DNA of 64,000 nt from Ustulina deusta (GCA_023159155.1 JAJNNX010000006.1:186001-250000), one strand, 5' to 3'; positions 12,241 through 25,166 are shown, counted from the first letter of the stretch. Made by a program: numbers and translations. The notes: a model not told the origin generated them from the sequence alone.

Positions 12241-13280
12241 AACTACTAAATATGCTTAATTGTTTGTTTAATATTTATTAATAAATAAATAGCTACAACT
12301 AAACAAAAAAATAGCTAATATATATAAAAAAGTTTTTTTTTAATACTAAAAAAAATTAATAACTAACTTATATTTAACGTATAGATTAAGAACAGCTTAC
12401 TAAATAACTAGCTTTAAAACTAGTAGTTTTTTATTTTTTAATATTTACTATTATAAGTTAGCAAGCATTAAACTATTTATAAATAAAAAAAAATGCTTAA
12501 TTACTAGTGTTTTTATAGTTATAAATATAAGCATTATTAAATAAGCGCTTAAACATAATAATTATTTTAAATATACGAACTAGCTATATATAAATAAAAA
12601 AGTTAGCAATTATAAATAATAAAAAAGTAATAAGCAAGTAACTAATTTATAGTACTATATAAATAATTAAAATTTTTATTTAAATTAGTATAACGTTTAT
12701 ATTATTTATTAGTTCTTAAGCAATAAGTTAATAAAATATAAATATATATTAAATATAAAAATAGCTAATTTTATATATTTATATAAAAGTAATAAAAATA
12801 TTTTGCGAGCCGGCCGATATATTAAACTATTTATTAGTAAGTAAAAAGCAAAAAAAAAACAGTACTTTGTTTACTTTAAAATATAAAAACGTGCAAATAT
12901 TAAATATGTTATAAATAGAAATTATATGTTTGTTCTAGAGTAAGAGCAGTATGTTTACGGCTAGTAAGCAGTAAAAAAGCAAAGGAATAAAAAAGCAAAA
13001 GCTAGGCCGGCTACTAAACATATATAAGCTGCTCTATATTAAACAAATAATAGAAATAAATATATAATAAATATATTACTTTTTATAACAACGCAAAAAA
13101 GAAGCATTTAATAAAAAGAAAAAAGGGCTATTTATTAATTAATATTATTGCTAAAAAAAAAAAAAAAAAAAAAAAAGAAGTTGGAAGGGCTAAAAAAGGT
13201 TTATATAGATCTAGCCAAAGCAGTAAGCGGTAGTAATAGGTAGGTTAGTACGTACTAGCAATATATTAGCTAGGTAAGTG

Positions 13281-13360
13281 CGTATATTGCTTAAAAGGTG
13301 TATATATTGCTTAAAGAATATATATATTGCTTAGAAAAAACGTATATTGCTTAAAAAGAG
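13281..13360. repeat. Tandem repeat, 4 x 20 bp
   Basis: Four consecutive 20-bp units with the core gtatattgcttaaaa (13281-13300, 13301-13320, 13321-13340, 13341-13360), just upstream of the polypurine tract and 3' LTR of element A. Confidence 0.85.
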
Positions 13361-13427
13361 CACATTTTTTATGCTTGTTAGCTACTGCCTATATGCTATA
13401 TATTACTTATTTTGTAGCTTCCAAGCC

Positions 13428-13445
13428 GGAAAAAGAGGGGAATAA
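13428..13445 (+). promoter_or_regulatory. Polypurine tract of element A
   Basis: Eighteen bases, mostly purines (ggaaaaagaggggaataa), ending exactly at the TG of the 3' LTR. This is the usual primer site for plus-strand DNA synthesis in LTR retrotransposons and fixes the element as plus-sense. Confidence 0.85.
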
Positions 13446-13675
13446 TGTTATAAGCAAGGCTAGCCTTGAAAGCTTTGCCGATTAATAGAAGTTCCGGACT
13501 TCCGCCGGAACTTATAAAACTTTTTACGGAAGTACGTTGGAACTTTGCGCTAGCAGTATATTAATAGCTATATAACTATAAAAACTCTGCTTTTGCAAAG
13601 TCTTTTTTTTTTTTTTTTTTCCTTAAGTTAGTTAATAAATAGTATTTCTTGGCTATTCGGCTGAATCCTTTTATA
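13446..13675 (+). repeat. 3' LTR of element A
   Basis: 230 bp, starts TGTTATAAGCAAGG, ends ccttttata, followed by the duplication tatat (13676-13680). Differences from the 5' LTR are nearly all transitions. Confidence 0.9.
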
Positions 13676-13680
13676 TATAT

Positions 13681-15259
13681 TTTAGTTAAAATAAATAAAA
13701 AAAGTAATAAAAAAACTTTTATTAGTTTTATTTATTTTTTAAGTTAAATAAACTATTAAAACTATTTTTATTATAGCTTTTATTTATTAGTTAAACGCTT
13801 AAAACTTTAAACTTTTAATTAAAATAATTAATTAATATATGTTTTTTTTTTATAAATAAAACAAGTTTTATTATTTTAATAAGCTTTTTTTTTTTTTATA
13901 GTTAGTGCTTATTTTAACTATTTTAAAATAAATATTTTAAAACTTTTAGAATTAGCTAAAAATTAATAAACAGGTTTACTAAAAATTTGATTATTTAAGT
14001 TAGATTTTTGTTTAGTTAAACTAATAAATTTAATTTATTAATAGTTTTTATAAGTTTATTTAGTATTATATATTAACTTAATAACTTTATTAATAAATAA
14101 TTTACAAAAAATATTTAGATTTATAAAAACTTTATATAAAAATAGTTTTATAATTTATATTTTTATTATAACTTAATAAATTAATATTTTTAAAATAAAC
14201 TATTAAATATAAAAATAAACTTATTAATATTTTTATTAGTTCTATATATATAAACTTAAAATATTTTATAAATAATAACTATTTAATTAAAATTATAATA
14301 AATTATTAATAAAGTTTAGATTATTTTAATAATATTACTAAATAATTTTTTAATTAAATAAAAATATATTTTTATTAATTTTTTAATATACTAAAATTAG
14401 CTATTTTTAGTTTAAAATATAGTAATATTTTTATTTAGTTTTTTTATTAGTTTATAAACCTAGTTATTAAATAAAGCTTTATTTTTTATAAACTTATTAG
14501 AATTAGTGTTTTATATTTTAGCTTTTTTAATATAAATAAAGTTTAAAGCATTAAAAAATAAACTAATAAAATAAAAAATAAATCAAACAATAAAACTAAA
14601 AAATTTAAAATTAATGCTTTTAAATATATTTTTTATTATTAAATTATAATTATTTTTTAAAAGCGCTAAAATAAATATATTAAAAAATTAGTGCTTTACT
14701 TTTTTTATTTATTAAAAAAGTTCTATTAGAACTAATATAAAATTATAAACTTATATAGCTATAATATTTAATATTATATTTCTAAATATATTATTTATTT
14801 TAAGTTATTTTAGTTCTAGTTTAAATTTTATTTTTTTAAGCTTTAATTTTTTTTTTTTTTTTAAATTTTTTTTTAAGTATTAGTTTGCTTAAAATATTTA
14901 TAAAAAAATCTAATACTTAATTTTTTTTTTTTATAAAAAAAAAGATTTTAAAATTATTTAATAGTAAAAAGCTAGCTATATTTAGAAGTTAGAGTTGTTT
15001 TAATTGTTTAAAAACTAAAAATAAAATAAAAATATTTAAGGTTAGGTTTTTTATAAATTATTAATCTTTAAGTAATATAAAAATTAAAAGTTTTATTAAA
15101 GTTATATTAAGGTTAGATTTATATTATAAAATATATAATTCTTTATATTAAATATATAACTAAAAAATTTTTTTTATTTATGTTTTATTAACTATAACAA
15201 AATAAAAAATATATATTTATTAAACGCTTATTAATAAATAGTTAGTAAACTTAAAATAA
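13681..15259 (-). pseudogene. Gag-side interior of G-1, continued after the A insertion
   Basis: Inverted copy of 16646-18290 in G-2 and homologous to 24973-25166 plus 32668-33736 in G-3. Lies between the 5' LTR and pol, so it should hold gag; no motif survives. Confidence 0.6.
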
Positions 15260-15499
15260 TATTATAATTAGTTAAATAAAGCTTTTATAGCTAGTTTATT
15301 AATACTATTAACAAAGATTCTAAGCTAAAAAAAAAAAAAAAAAAAAAAAAAGGAAATCAGAATTTATAAAGTGGGTAGATATAAACTCTATATATATAGC
15401 TGCAGAGTTATAGGTTAGTCCATGCATAAACTTCCTATTTTATTGCTATATAGGTCTGGAGTTCTTGCAGGTCTTGCTAAGACTGTACTAACTATTATA
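15260..15499 (-). repeat. 5' LTR of G-1
   Basis: 240 bp. This copy keeps more G and C than the 3' LTR at 159-400 (for example ctggagttcttgcaggtctt), so the two ends of one element are unequally mutated. It is followed by tttaa, the right target-site duplication. Confidence 0.88.
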
Positions 15500-16409
15500 T
15501 TTAAAAAAAAGAAATTTTAAAAAAAAATCTAAAACTTTACTACTATTATAACTAAAATTTAATATAATACTAAAACTTAATAATAAAAAATATATTTTTA
15601 AGCTTTATTAATATTAAATATTTATATAGTTTATTTTATTTAAAAAAAAGTTTATAAATAAGCTGCTAGTTATAAATTTTATTAAACAAAATATAAACTT
15701 AAATATTATTTTTATTTTATTTATATTTAAACTTAAATTAATTAAATATAAATTTATAATTAATTATTAATAAAAAAATATATATTTAAAAAACTAAATT
15801 ATATTAGTTTTAAATATTAGTAGTATTATATTTAATTATTATAATATTATTTGTTTTATAAAACTAAATATTATTAAAGCTTTTTACTAACTATTATTAA
15901 TTATAAAATTATATTATTTTATTTTTTTTTAAACTTATAAAAAAATATTTTAATAAAAGATTTTATTATTTGGTTTAAAAATAAAACCTATTTAATAATA
16001 AACTTTTATTAATATATAAATTTAAAAACTTTTAAACAAATTTATAAATATTTATATAAATAATATTTTAATCTATTCTAAAACTAAAAAATAGTATTAG
16101 ATTTATTATAAAAAAATAATCTATTGCTTATATTAAGCTAAATATTAAAAAAATATTAAAAAGTTTTAATTTAATATATTTATTATTAATTATTTAAAAA
16201 TAATTATAAAAACTAGAATAAGAATTAGAATTAATCCTATAAAAATTTAAACAATTTTAAATTAAAACTTTAATAATTTTAAAAGCACTAAATTAATCCG
16301 GTTATTTTTTAGGCTTTATAATTATATTTATATATTTATTTATTATATTAATAAAATTACTACTTTTTTAAATTAATTATTAAAAAAAATAAGCTATTTA
16401 TAATAAAAC
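15500..16409 (+). pseudogene. Fragment 2 of gypsy element G-0 with RT box
   Basis: Continuation of fragment 1 (1-158). Aligns with 19215-19945 of G-2 and inverted with the G-1 pol. The RT box reads Y-I-N-N-I-L-I-Y-S at 16053-16079, the YxDD motif with both Asp mutated to Asn. Bases 16405-16409 (aaaac) are the left duplication produced by G-2. Confidence 0.78.
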
Positions 16410-16645
16410 TATAACGGTTAGTACAGTCTTAGTAAAACCTGCAAGAACTCTAGACCTATATGGCAATAAAATAGGAAATCTATATATAGACCAACCTATA
16501 ATTTTGCAGCTATACATATAGAGTTTATATCTACCTACTTTATAAACTTTAACTTTTTTTTTTTTTTTTTTTTTCTTTAGTTTAAAGTCTTTATTTATAA
16601 TATTAATAAACTAGCTATAAAAACTTTACTTAATTAATTATAATA
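16410..16645 (+). repeat. 5' LTR of G-2
   Basis: 236 bp; begins tataacggttag (TG mutated to TA). Contains a T run (A run on the other strand) near 16555-16574. Confidence 0.88.
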
Positions 16646-18880
16646 TTATTTTAAGCTTACTAATTATTTATTAATAAGCGTTTAATAAATATATATTTTT
16701 TATTTTGTTATAATTAATAAAATATAAATAAATTTTTTTTTTAGTTATATATTTAATATAAAAAATTATATATTTTATAATATAAATCTAACTTTAATAT
16801 AATTTTAATAAAACTTTTAATTTTTATATTATTTAAAAACTAATAACTTATAAAAAACTTAACTTTAAATATTTTTATTTTATTTCTAGTTTTTAAATAA
16901 TTAAAATAATTCTAACTTTTAAATATAGCTAGTTTTTTATTATTAAATAATGTTAAAATCTTTTTTTTTATAAAAATTTTTTTTTTAAATATTAGACTTT
17001 TTTATAAACGTTTTAAATAAACTAATACTTAACAAAAAATCTCAAAAAAACAAAAAATTAAAGCTTAAAAAAATAAAATCTAAACTAGAACTAAAACAAC
17101 TTAAAATAAATAATATATTTAAAAATATAATATTAAATATTATAGCTATATAAACTTATAATTTTATATTAGTTCTAATAGAACTTTTTTAATAAATAAA
17201 AAAAATAAAGCATTAATTTTTTAATATATTTATTTTAATATTTTTAAAAAATAACTATAATTTAATAATAAAAAATATATTTAAAAATATTAATTTTAAA
17301 CTTTTTAGTTTTATTACTTTATTTATTTTTTATTTTATTAGTTTATTTTTTAGTATTTTAAACTTTATTTATATTAAAAAAACTAAAATATAAAAAACTA
17401 ATTTTAGTAAGTTTATAAAAAATAAAGCTTTATTTAATAATTAGATTTATAAACTAGCAAAAAAGTTAAATAAAAATATTACTATATTTTAAACTAAAAA
17501 TAGTTTGTTTTAATATATTATAAGCTAATTAAAAAAATATATTAAAAAATTAATAAAAATATATTTTTATTTAATTAAAAAACTATTTAGTAGTATTACT
17601 AAAATAATTTAAACTTTATTAATAGTTTATTATAATTTTAATTAAATAATTATTATTTATAAAATATTTTAAACTTATATATATAAAACTAATAAAAATA
17701 TTAATAAGTTTATTTTTATATTTAATAATTTAGCTTAAAAATATTAATTTATTAAATTATAATAAAAATATAAATTATAGAACTATTTTTATATAAACTT
17801 AAAAAAAAATCTATATAAAGTTTTTATAAATTTAAATATTTTTTATAAATTATTTATTAATAAAATTATTAAATTAGTATATAATACTAAATAAGTTTAT
17901 AAAAACTATTAATAAACTAAACTTGCTAACTTAATTAAATAAAAATCTAACTTAAATAATTAAGCTTTTAATAAATTTGCTTACTAACTTTTAGCTAATT
18001 TTAAAAGTTTTAAAATATTTATTTTAAAATAATTAAAATAAATATTAATTATAAAAAAAAAAAAAGCTTATTAAAATAATAAAACTTGCTTTATTTATAG
18101 TAAAAAAAAACATATATTAATTAATTGCTTTAACTAAAAACATAAAATTTTAAATATTTAATTAATAAATAAAGGCTATAATAAAAATACCTTTAGTAGT
18201 TTATTTAATTTAAAAAATAAATAGGACTAATAAAAGTTTTTTTGTTAGTTTTTTTTATTTATTTTAGTTAAAATATATAGCTAAAACAAATTAATTATTT
18301 TTAAAATATTTATTTAATTATAAATTAATAGTATTAAAATAAAAACTTTAGTTTTATATAATATTAAAGCTTATATTTTTTTAATAATTAGCTATAAGTT
18401 TATATAATAAATTAAGCAATAATTAAAAATAGCAATAGTTTATTTAATTAAACATTAAAAGCTTTATAACTATTAAAATAAAATAGTTAGTAAAGTTTGT
18501 AAATATTTAATATATATTATAAAAATTAATAATTAATAGTTTAAAAACTAAATGTTTTAAGTTATTAATTTTAGTTATAATATTATTATTAATATTAAAT
18601 AGTTAATAAAACAAAATATTCTAATAAAAACCTAAAAATAACAATTAATCTAACTAAATAATTTATTTTTATTACTTTATTTTTTGCTAATAATTATAGT
18701 TAAACTTTTTAATTATAAATAATAAAATATAAACTTAAAAATATAAAAAAATATTAATTAATATAATTAAGCATTAAAAAAATATTATTAAATATTAAAA
18801 TAACTTTTTAAAAATAAAACAATTATTTTAGGGATAACTAAAACTAAAAAAATAAAATAAAAACCTAAAACTCCCAAACC
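16646..18880 (+). pseudogene. Gag region of G-2, degraded
   Basis: Sequence between the 5' LTR and pol. Very rich in AAA/AAT/TTA codons with scattered stops; no zinc knuckle can be read. It contains the uninterrupted target of element A at about 18250-18290. Confidence 0.5.
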
Positions 18881-20450
18881 TAAAACAAAAAAAATCTATA
18901 TAGTAATTTTTTAAAAAAAAAAAACCAAGCTACTATTAAAAAAATTATATAAAACTTTTAAAATTATTTTTAATAAAATAAATAAAAATAACTAGCTAAA
19001 AAAACTTTAAAAAAACTTATTATAATGAAGTTTGTAACAACTAAAAATAACTATATTAAACTATTTAAGAAAAACTTAAAAATAATTAATATTTTATAAA
19101 AAAAATAGATTTAAATTAATTAAATAGTATTATAAAAGATTTTTAATAATAAACCGATCTTATTTCTAAAAAAAAAAAACTTTAAGTATATAAAATTAGT
19201 ATAAAACTTTTTGCTTTTTTAATTATTATATTTAAAAAAAAAAAATTTAAAAAGAAAATTTAAAATTTTGCTACTATTATAACTAAAATTTAATATAATA
19301 CTAGAACTTAATAATAAAAAATATATTTTTAAGCCCTATTAATACTAAATATTTATATAGTTTATTTTATTTAAAAGAAAGTTTATAAATAAACTATTAG
19401 TTATAAACTTTATTAAATAAAGTATAAACTTAAATATTGTTTTTATTTTATTTATATTTAAACTTAGGTTAATTAAATATACATTTATAATTAATTATTA
19501 TTAATTATAGAATTATATTAAAAAAAAATTTTTAAACTTATAAAAAAATATTTTAATAAAAATATTTTAAACAAATTTATAAATATTTATATAAATAATA
19601 TTTTAATTTATTTTAAAACTAAAAAATAATACTAGACCTATTATAAAAAAATAATCTATTGTTTATATTAAGCTAAATATTAAAAAAATATTAAAAAATT
19701 TTATTTTAATATATTTATTATTAATTATTTAAAAATAGTTATAAAAACTAAAATAAAAATTAAAATTAATTTTATAAAAATTTAAGCAATTTTAAATTAA
19801 AATTTTAATAATTTTAAAAATATTAAATTAATTTAGTTATTTTTTAAGTTTTATAATTATATTTATATGTTTATTTATTATACTAATAAAATTACTACTT
19901 TTTTAAATTAATTATTTAAAAAAAATAAACTATTTATAATAGGACTAGAACAAAAATAAACTTTTAAATATATAAAACTACTAGTATATGAAGCACTTGT
20001 TTTAGCTTTTTTTAAGCCTGGCTAACTAATATAAATAAAAATAAAAATTTTATATAATATAATAAAAAAAGTTATTTAGTAGTAATAAAAAAATATAACC
20101 TAAAAACTTATAAAATATTTTTTTAAAATAATAATGCTAACTAAACAAGCTTACCTAATTTAAAATTATAAATTTTTAGCAATAATATAAACTTTAAAAC
20201 ATTACTACTTGGAGCTTTTTAAAACTAAGTTTTTTATAATAACTAATTATTAAGCTTTATTATATTTTTTAAATAAATAGATTTTATTAATATAATAAAT
20301 ATACTAAGTTAACTTTTTATTAAACTTTAATATTATTTTTTAATACTAACTAGAATAAAAAAATATAGTAACTAATATTCTATTAAAAAAAATAGCTAAA
20401 CTTTTTATAATTAAAGCTAAAAAAACAAAAAAAAAATAATAGTATTAGTT
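18880..20450 (+). pseudogene. RT and RNase H remnant of G-2
   Basis: The RT box (Y-I-N-N-I-L-I-Y) is at 19588-19611. The RNase H part runs to about 20420: at 20170-20420 the frame keeps the pattern ELF.TKFFIITN..ALLYFLNK, matching the gypsy TDH.AL.YFL block, followed by a degraded version of the N..AD.LSR-like end. Stops are mostly TAA. Coding strand is therefore plus, opposite to G-1. Confidence 0.78.
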
Positions 20451-22079
20451 TTACTTAATAAAATATTAAATTTTATATTAACTATAGATTTTTTATTTAA
20501 TATTTTTTAAAAAACTAACCTAGTAAACTTAATTAAACAAAAAAACTAGCTATAAAATCTAAAAAATAAAAATAAAAAGCTATATATATCTAAAGTTACT
20601 TTAAATAAAACTATTTTTTTTATATAGCTTTAATTTAAAAAGTTTATATATTTTTAATTATTATATATTAAAATTAATATAAAATAATCAAAATATTAAA
20701 ATAAAAATATTATTAGTTTTATTTAAAATATAATTATAAATAATATATATATAATTATTATAATTATAAAAAAAACAAAATATTATAAAATAAAACTTTT
20801 AGTTTTTTTTATTTATTATTTATATTAGCTATAATATAATAATATATAATAATAAATAATAAAAATATGCTATTTAACTAATAAAGTTATAACTATATAT
20901 AAATATTTATAAATAAGTTTAGCTATTTAATTATAATTTTACTTAGTAAAAAAACAAATATTATAAAATTATTAGCTATATAATAGTATAAAAGTTTATA
21001 TAAATTTTTTAGTATATTAGATATATAAATATTAAATAATATAGAACTGTTTATTTTTAAGTTTATAGTAATAATTAATAGTTTTATAAGCATTAAGTAC
21101 TGCTTTAGTAGTACTTACTATTTTTAGACCTAAAAAATAATAAAATTAACTAATTAAGAACTACACTAATAATTCTATTTTTATATTAATAAATATTAAA
21201 ATAATTAAAATATTTATTTTTTTGTTTTAAATTTTATATATAATTCTTTATAGTATTTATTAATTAATATATTATTACTAAAAATAATAATAAAAATTAA
21301 AATATAAAACTTTCTAATAATAAATATTAATAAAACTATTATAGATTTTAATACTAAATAATAAACGTTTAAACTAGTCCGCTAAACCTAAAATATTTAA
21401 AAAATAATATATAATATAGCAACCCTTATATAAAAATAGCACAAGTTATAAACTAATAAAAAAAAAAGCCTAGTAAATTTTAAAATAAAAAACAAAGTTT
21501 TTAAAAAAAAAAAAAGCTTTATAACATAAGCACTAACTATTAGATTAGACTTCTAGTTAGTTAAACCTTTTAAAATTTTAAAAAAACAAAAATTTAGCTA
21601 TATTTTTAACTTGCCTAACTTTTATAAAATAAAAAACTTATTCTATACTAACCAATTATAAAAAACAAACAATAACCTTTTATTTTAATAAATCTAATTA
21701 TTACTTTTAATTAAAAATATTAATAATAAAACAAAATTTAAAATTAAACAAATTAAATAATTAAAAATATATAAAAAAACAAAAAGCTATAATACTAAAT
21801 TATTTAAAAAGGCTATAATTCTAATAATATTTAATATATAACCTAGAATTTTGAAAATAAATTAATTAAGCTTAACTAATTCTATAAAACTTATAAAAAA
21901 ACTTTTAAACTTTTTATAAAACTATAAAAATAAATATACGTAACAACAGCTAACAAATTTGCAAACAATTATAAAAACAATAATAAAGCAATATAATATA
22001 AAAAAGCTATATAAACCTAATATTATTAATAATTTTAAATTAAAACTATATTTAAACTTTTAGTTTTAAAAAAAAGTAG
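20450..22079 (+). pseudogene. Probable integrase and 3' region of G-2
   Basis: Follows RNase H and ends at the purine tract before the 3' LTR. The homologous stretch of G-0 (about 22790-24736) carries solo LTR C. No catalytic residues were identified. Confidence 0.45.
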
Positions 22080-22320
22080 TATAATAGTTAATATAGTTTT
22101 AGCAAAACTTATAAAAACTTTAAACCTATATAGCAATAAAATAAAAAGTCTATATACAAACTAACTTATAACTCTATAGCTATACATACAAAGTCTATAT
22201 CTACCTATTTTATAAACTCTAACTTCCTTTCTTTTTTCCTTTTTTTCTTCTTTAGCTTAGAGTTTTTGTCCATAGTATTAATAAACTAGCTATAAAAGCT
22301 TTACTCGACTGATTATAACA
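22080..22320 (+). repeat. 3' LTR of G-2
   Basis: 241 bp ending gattataaca. In this copy the internal homopolymer of its relatives is a mixed C/T tract (22224-22256), which suggests the ancestral LTR carried a homopurine tract on the other strand. Confidence 0.88.
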
Positions 22321-24736
22321 AAAACTAAAACAAAAACAAACTTTTGAATATATAAAACTGCGAGTATATAAAGCACTTATTTTAGCTTTTTTTAAGCGTA
22401 GCTAACTAATATAAATAAAAACAAATATTTTATATAATATAATAATAAAAATTATTTAGTAATAATAAGAAAATATAACCTAAAAATCTATAAAATATTT
22501 CTTTAAAACAATAATACTAATTAAACAAACCTACCTAATTTAAAACTATAAACTTTTAATAATAATATAAACTTTAAAATATTACTACTTAGAACTCTTT
22601 AGAACTAAATTTTTTATAATAATTAATTATTAAGCTTTATTATATTTTTTAAATAAATAGATTTTATTAATATAACAAATATACTAAGCTAACTTTTTAT
22701 TAAACTTTAATATTACTTTTTAATACTAATTAAGATAAAAATATATAAGAGCTAATACTTTATTTAAAAAAATAGCCAAGCTTTTTATAATTAAAGCTAA
22801 AAAAAATAAAAAAAAAATAATAGTATTAGTTCTGTTTAACAAGATATTAAATTTTATATTAGCTATAGATTTTTTATTTAATATTTTTTTAAAAATTAAC
22901 TTAATAAACCTAATTAAATGAAAAAACTAGCTATAAAATGTAAAAAATAAAAATAAAAAGCTATATATACCTAAAGTTACTTTGGATAGGACTATTTTTT
23001 TTATATAGTTTTAATTTAAAAAGCTTATATATTTCTAATTATTATATATTAAAGTTAGCATAAAACAATTAAAATATTAAAATAAAAATACTACTAGTTT
23101 TACTTAAAATATAACTATAAAAAAATAAAATATTATAAAATAAAACTTCCGGCTTTTTTTATTTATTATTTATATTAGCTATAGTATAGCAATATATAGT
23201 AATAAATAATAAAAACATGCTATTTAACTAATAGGGTTATAACTATATATAAATATTTATAAATAAGTTTAACTATTTAATTATAACTTTATTTAGCAAA
23301 AAAATAAATATTATAGAGTTACTAGCTATATAATATTATAGAAATCTATATAGATTTTTTAATATATTAAATATATAAATATTAAATAATATAGGACTGT
23401 TTATTTTTAAGTTTATAATAATAATTCATAATTTTATAAGTATTAAGCACTGCTTTAGTAGTATTTATTACTTTTAGACTTAAAAAGTAGTAAAATTAAC
23501 TAATTAAAAACTAGACTAATAATTCTATTTTTATATTAATAAATACTAAAACAATTAAAATATTTATTTTTTTATTTTAAACTTTATATATAATTTTTTA
23601 TAATATTTATTAATTAATATATTATTATTAAAAATAGTAATAAAAATTAAAATATAGAACTTTTTAATAATAAATATTAGCAAAACTATTAAATGGGCTG
23701 TATATAATATATTATACGTAAAACAAATAATACGCATAGACAGAATATAATATATTATACTATGTTATCTATAAAGAAAAAAGAAGAAAAAAAATGTTCG
23801 TACGAAGCATGAGTTTCTTATATTTATGTGAGAGCTCACGCTATTGTACGAGCTAACATGACGAAGGGGAAATAAGGTCCCCTTCGTCCGGCCGAGGTCC
23901 GGCTAACATCCGTACAACAGCCGAGCGTGAACTCGCACTCCGTGCAAGTTGCACAATAAGGTTATAACCAATGCCAGTTATTCCAACAAAAACTATTATA
24001 AATTTTAATACTAAGCAATAAACGTTTAAACTAGTCCGCTAAACCTAGAATATTTAAAAAATAATATATAACATAGCAACCTTTGCACAAAAGCAATATA
24101 AGCTATAAGCTAACAAAAAAAAATGCCTAATAAATTTTAAAATAAAAAACAAAGTTTTTTTAAAAAAAAAAAGCTTTGCAATATAAGTACTAACTATTAG
24201 ATTAAACTTTTAATTAGTTAAACCTTTAAAATTTTAAAAAAATAAAAATTTAATTATATTTTTGATTTGTTTAACTTTTATAAAATAAAAAACTTATTTT
24301 ATATTAACTAATTATAAAAAATAAATAATAACTTTTTATTTTAATAAATTTAATTACTATTTTTACCTAAAAATATTAATAATAAAATAAAATTTAAAGT
24401 TAAACAAATCAAACAATTAAAAATATATAAAAAAAATAAAAAACTATAATATTAAATTGTTTAAAAAAGCTATAATTCTAATAATATTTAATATATAGCT
24501 TAGAATTTTAAAAATATACTAATTAAGCTTAACTAATTTTATAAAACTTATAAAAAAGCTTTTGGACTTTTTATAAAATTATAAAAATAAATATATATAA
24601 TAATAACTAATAAATTTACAAACAATTATAAAAACAATAATAAAGCAATATAATATAAAAAAACTATATAAACTTAATATTATTAATAATTTTAAATTAA
24701 AACTATATTTAAATTTTTAGTTTTAAAAAAAAATAA
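22321..24736 (+). pseudogene. Fragment 3 of gypsy element G-0: RNase H to 3' end
   Basis: Starts with the right aaaac duplication of G-2 and continues the G-0 sequence interrupted at 16409. RNase H C-terminal part at about 22560-22770. Interrupted by solo LTR C at 23687-23988. Ends with an A-rich tract before the 3' LTR. Confidence 0.8.
23687..23988 (-). repeat. Solo LTR C of a copia family (same family as K), in G-0
   Basis: A 302-bp solo LTR in minus orientation, flanked by a perfect 5-bp duplication aaaac (23682-23686 and 23989-23993). The empty site is present in G-2 at about 21330. On the minus strand it starts TGTTGGAATAACTGGCATTGG, like the LTRs of K at 34901 and 41909. It is strikingly GC-rich for this region and much less mutated than the K LTRs. 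A solo LTR is usually left by recombination between the two LTRs of a full element. Confidence 0.92.
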
Positions 24737-24972
24737 TATAATAGTTAGTATAGTTTTAGCAAAGCCTGCAAGAATTCTAAACCTATATAGCAATAAAATA
24801 GGAAGTTTATATACGAACTAACTTATAATTCTATAGCTATATATATAGAGTTTATATCTACCTACTTTATAAACTCTAACTTTTTTTTTTTTTTTTTTTT
24901 TTTTTAGCTTAGAGTCTTTGTCTATAGTATTAATAAACTAGCTATAGAAGCTTTATTTAACTAATTATAACA
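24737..24972 (+). repeat. 3' LTR of G-0
   Basis: 236 bp, preceded by a purine-rich tract, ending aattataaca. What follows at 24973 is the interior of another G copy in the opposite sense (G-3), so G-0 was inserted into G-3. Confidence 0.87.
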
Positions 24973-25166
24973 ATAAGTTTAGTTTATTAATAATTTTTAT
25001 AAGTTTGCTTAGCGTTATATACCGATTTAATAACTTTATTAATAAATAATTTATAAAAAATATTTAAATTTATAAAAACTTTATATAGGTTTTTTCTTAG
25101 GTTTATATAAAAATAATCCTATAATTTATGCTTTTATTACAACTTAGCAAATTAATACTTTTAAGC
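24973..25166 (-). pseudogene. Fragment of gypsy element G-3 (gag side)
   Basis: Aligns with 14030-14180 of G-1 in the same orientation. Continues at 32668 after the J insertion. Bases 25162-25166 (taagc) are the left duplication of J. The remainder of G-3 lies left of the window, beyond G-0. Confidence 0.8.

Larger units (their letters stand above)
4327..13675 (+). mobile_element. Ty3/gypsy LTR retrotransposon A inserted in G-1
   Basis: A 9,349-bp element including nested B (about 7.2 kb alone). It has direct LTRs of 229-230 bp (4327-4555 and 13446-13675), a perfect 5-bp duplication (tatat), a polypurine tract just before the 3' LTR and gypsy RT plus RNase H remnants on the plus strand. Between the end of pol (about 11600) and the 3' LTR is an unusually long 1.8-kb tract that includes a low-stop antisense frame and a 4 x 20-bp tandem repeat. 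The LTRs keep GC-rich patches, so A is younger or less mutated than its host G-1. Confidence 0.9.
159..15499 (-). mobile_element. Ty3/gypsy LTR retrotransposon G-1, RIP-decayed, split by nested element A
   Basis: A nearly complete gypsy-type element in minus orientation: 5' LTR at 15260-15499, gag-side interior 15259-13681 and 4321-3600, pol interior about 3600-401, 3' LTR at 159-400. Without the nested A insertion it is about 6 kb. The orientation is shown by a purine-rich tract directly before the 3' LTR (minus strand, about 401-425) and by RT and RNase H remnants that read on the minus strand. The flanking duplication is cttaa/tttaa, and the empty site is visible in G-2 near 19215. Paralogous copies differ mostly by transitions, as expected from RIP. 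Confidence 0.88.
16410..22320 (+). mobile_element. Ty3/gypsy LTR retrotransposon G-2, complete but RIP-decayed
   Basis: A 5,911-bp element inserted in G-0 and flanked by a perfect aaaac duplication (16405-16409 and 22321-22325). It has LTRs at 16410-16645 and 22080-22320, a purine-rich tract (aaaaaaaagtag) immediately before the 3' LTR, and pol remnants on the plus strand. It is the only G copy in the window without further insertions and serves as the reference for the family. Order gag, RT, RNase H, then a region where integrase is expected, as in Ty3/gypsy. Confidence 0.9.
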
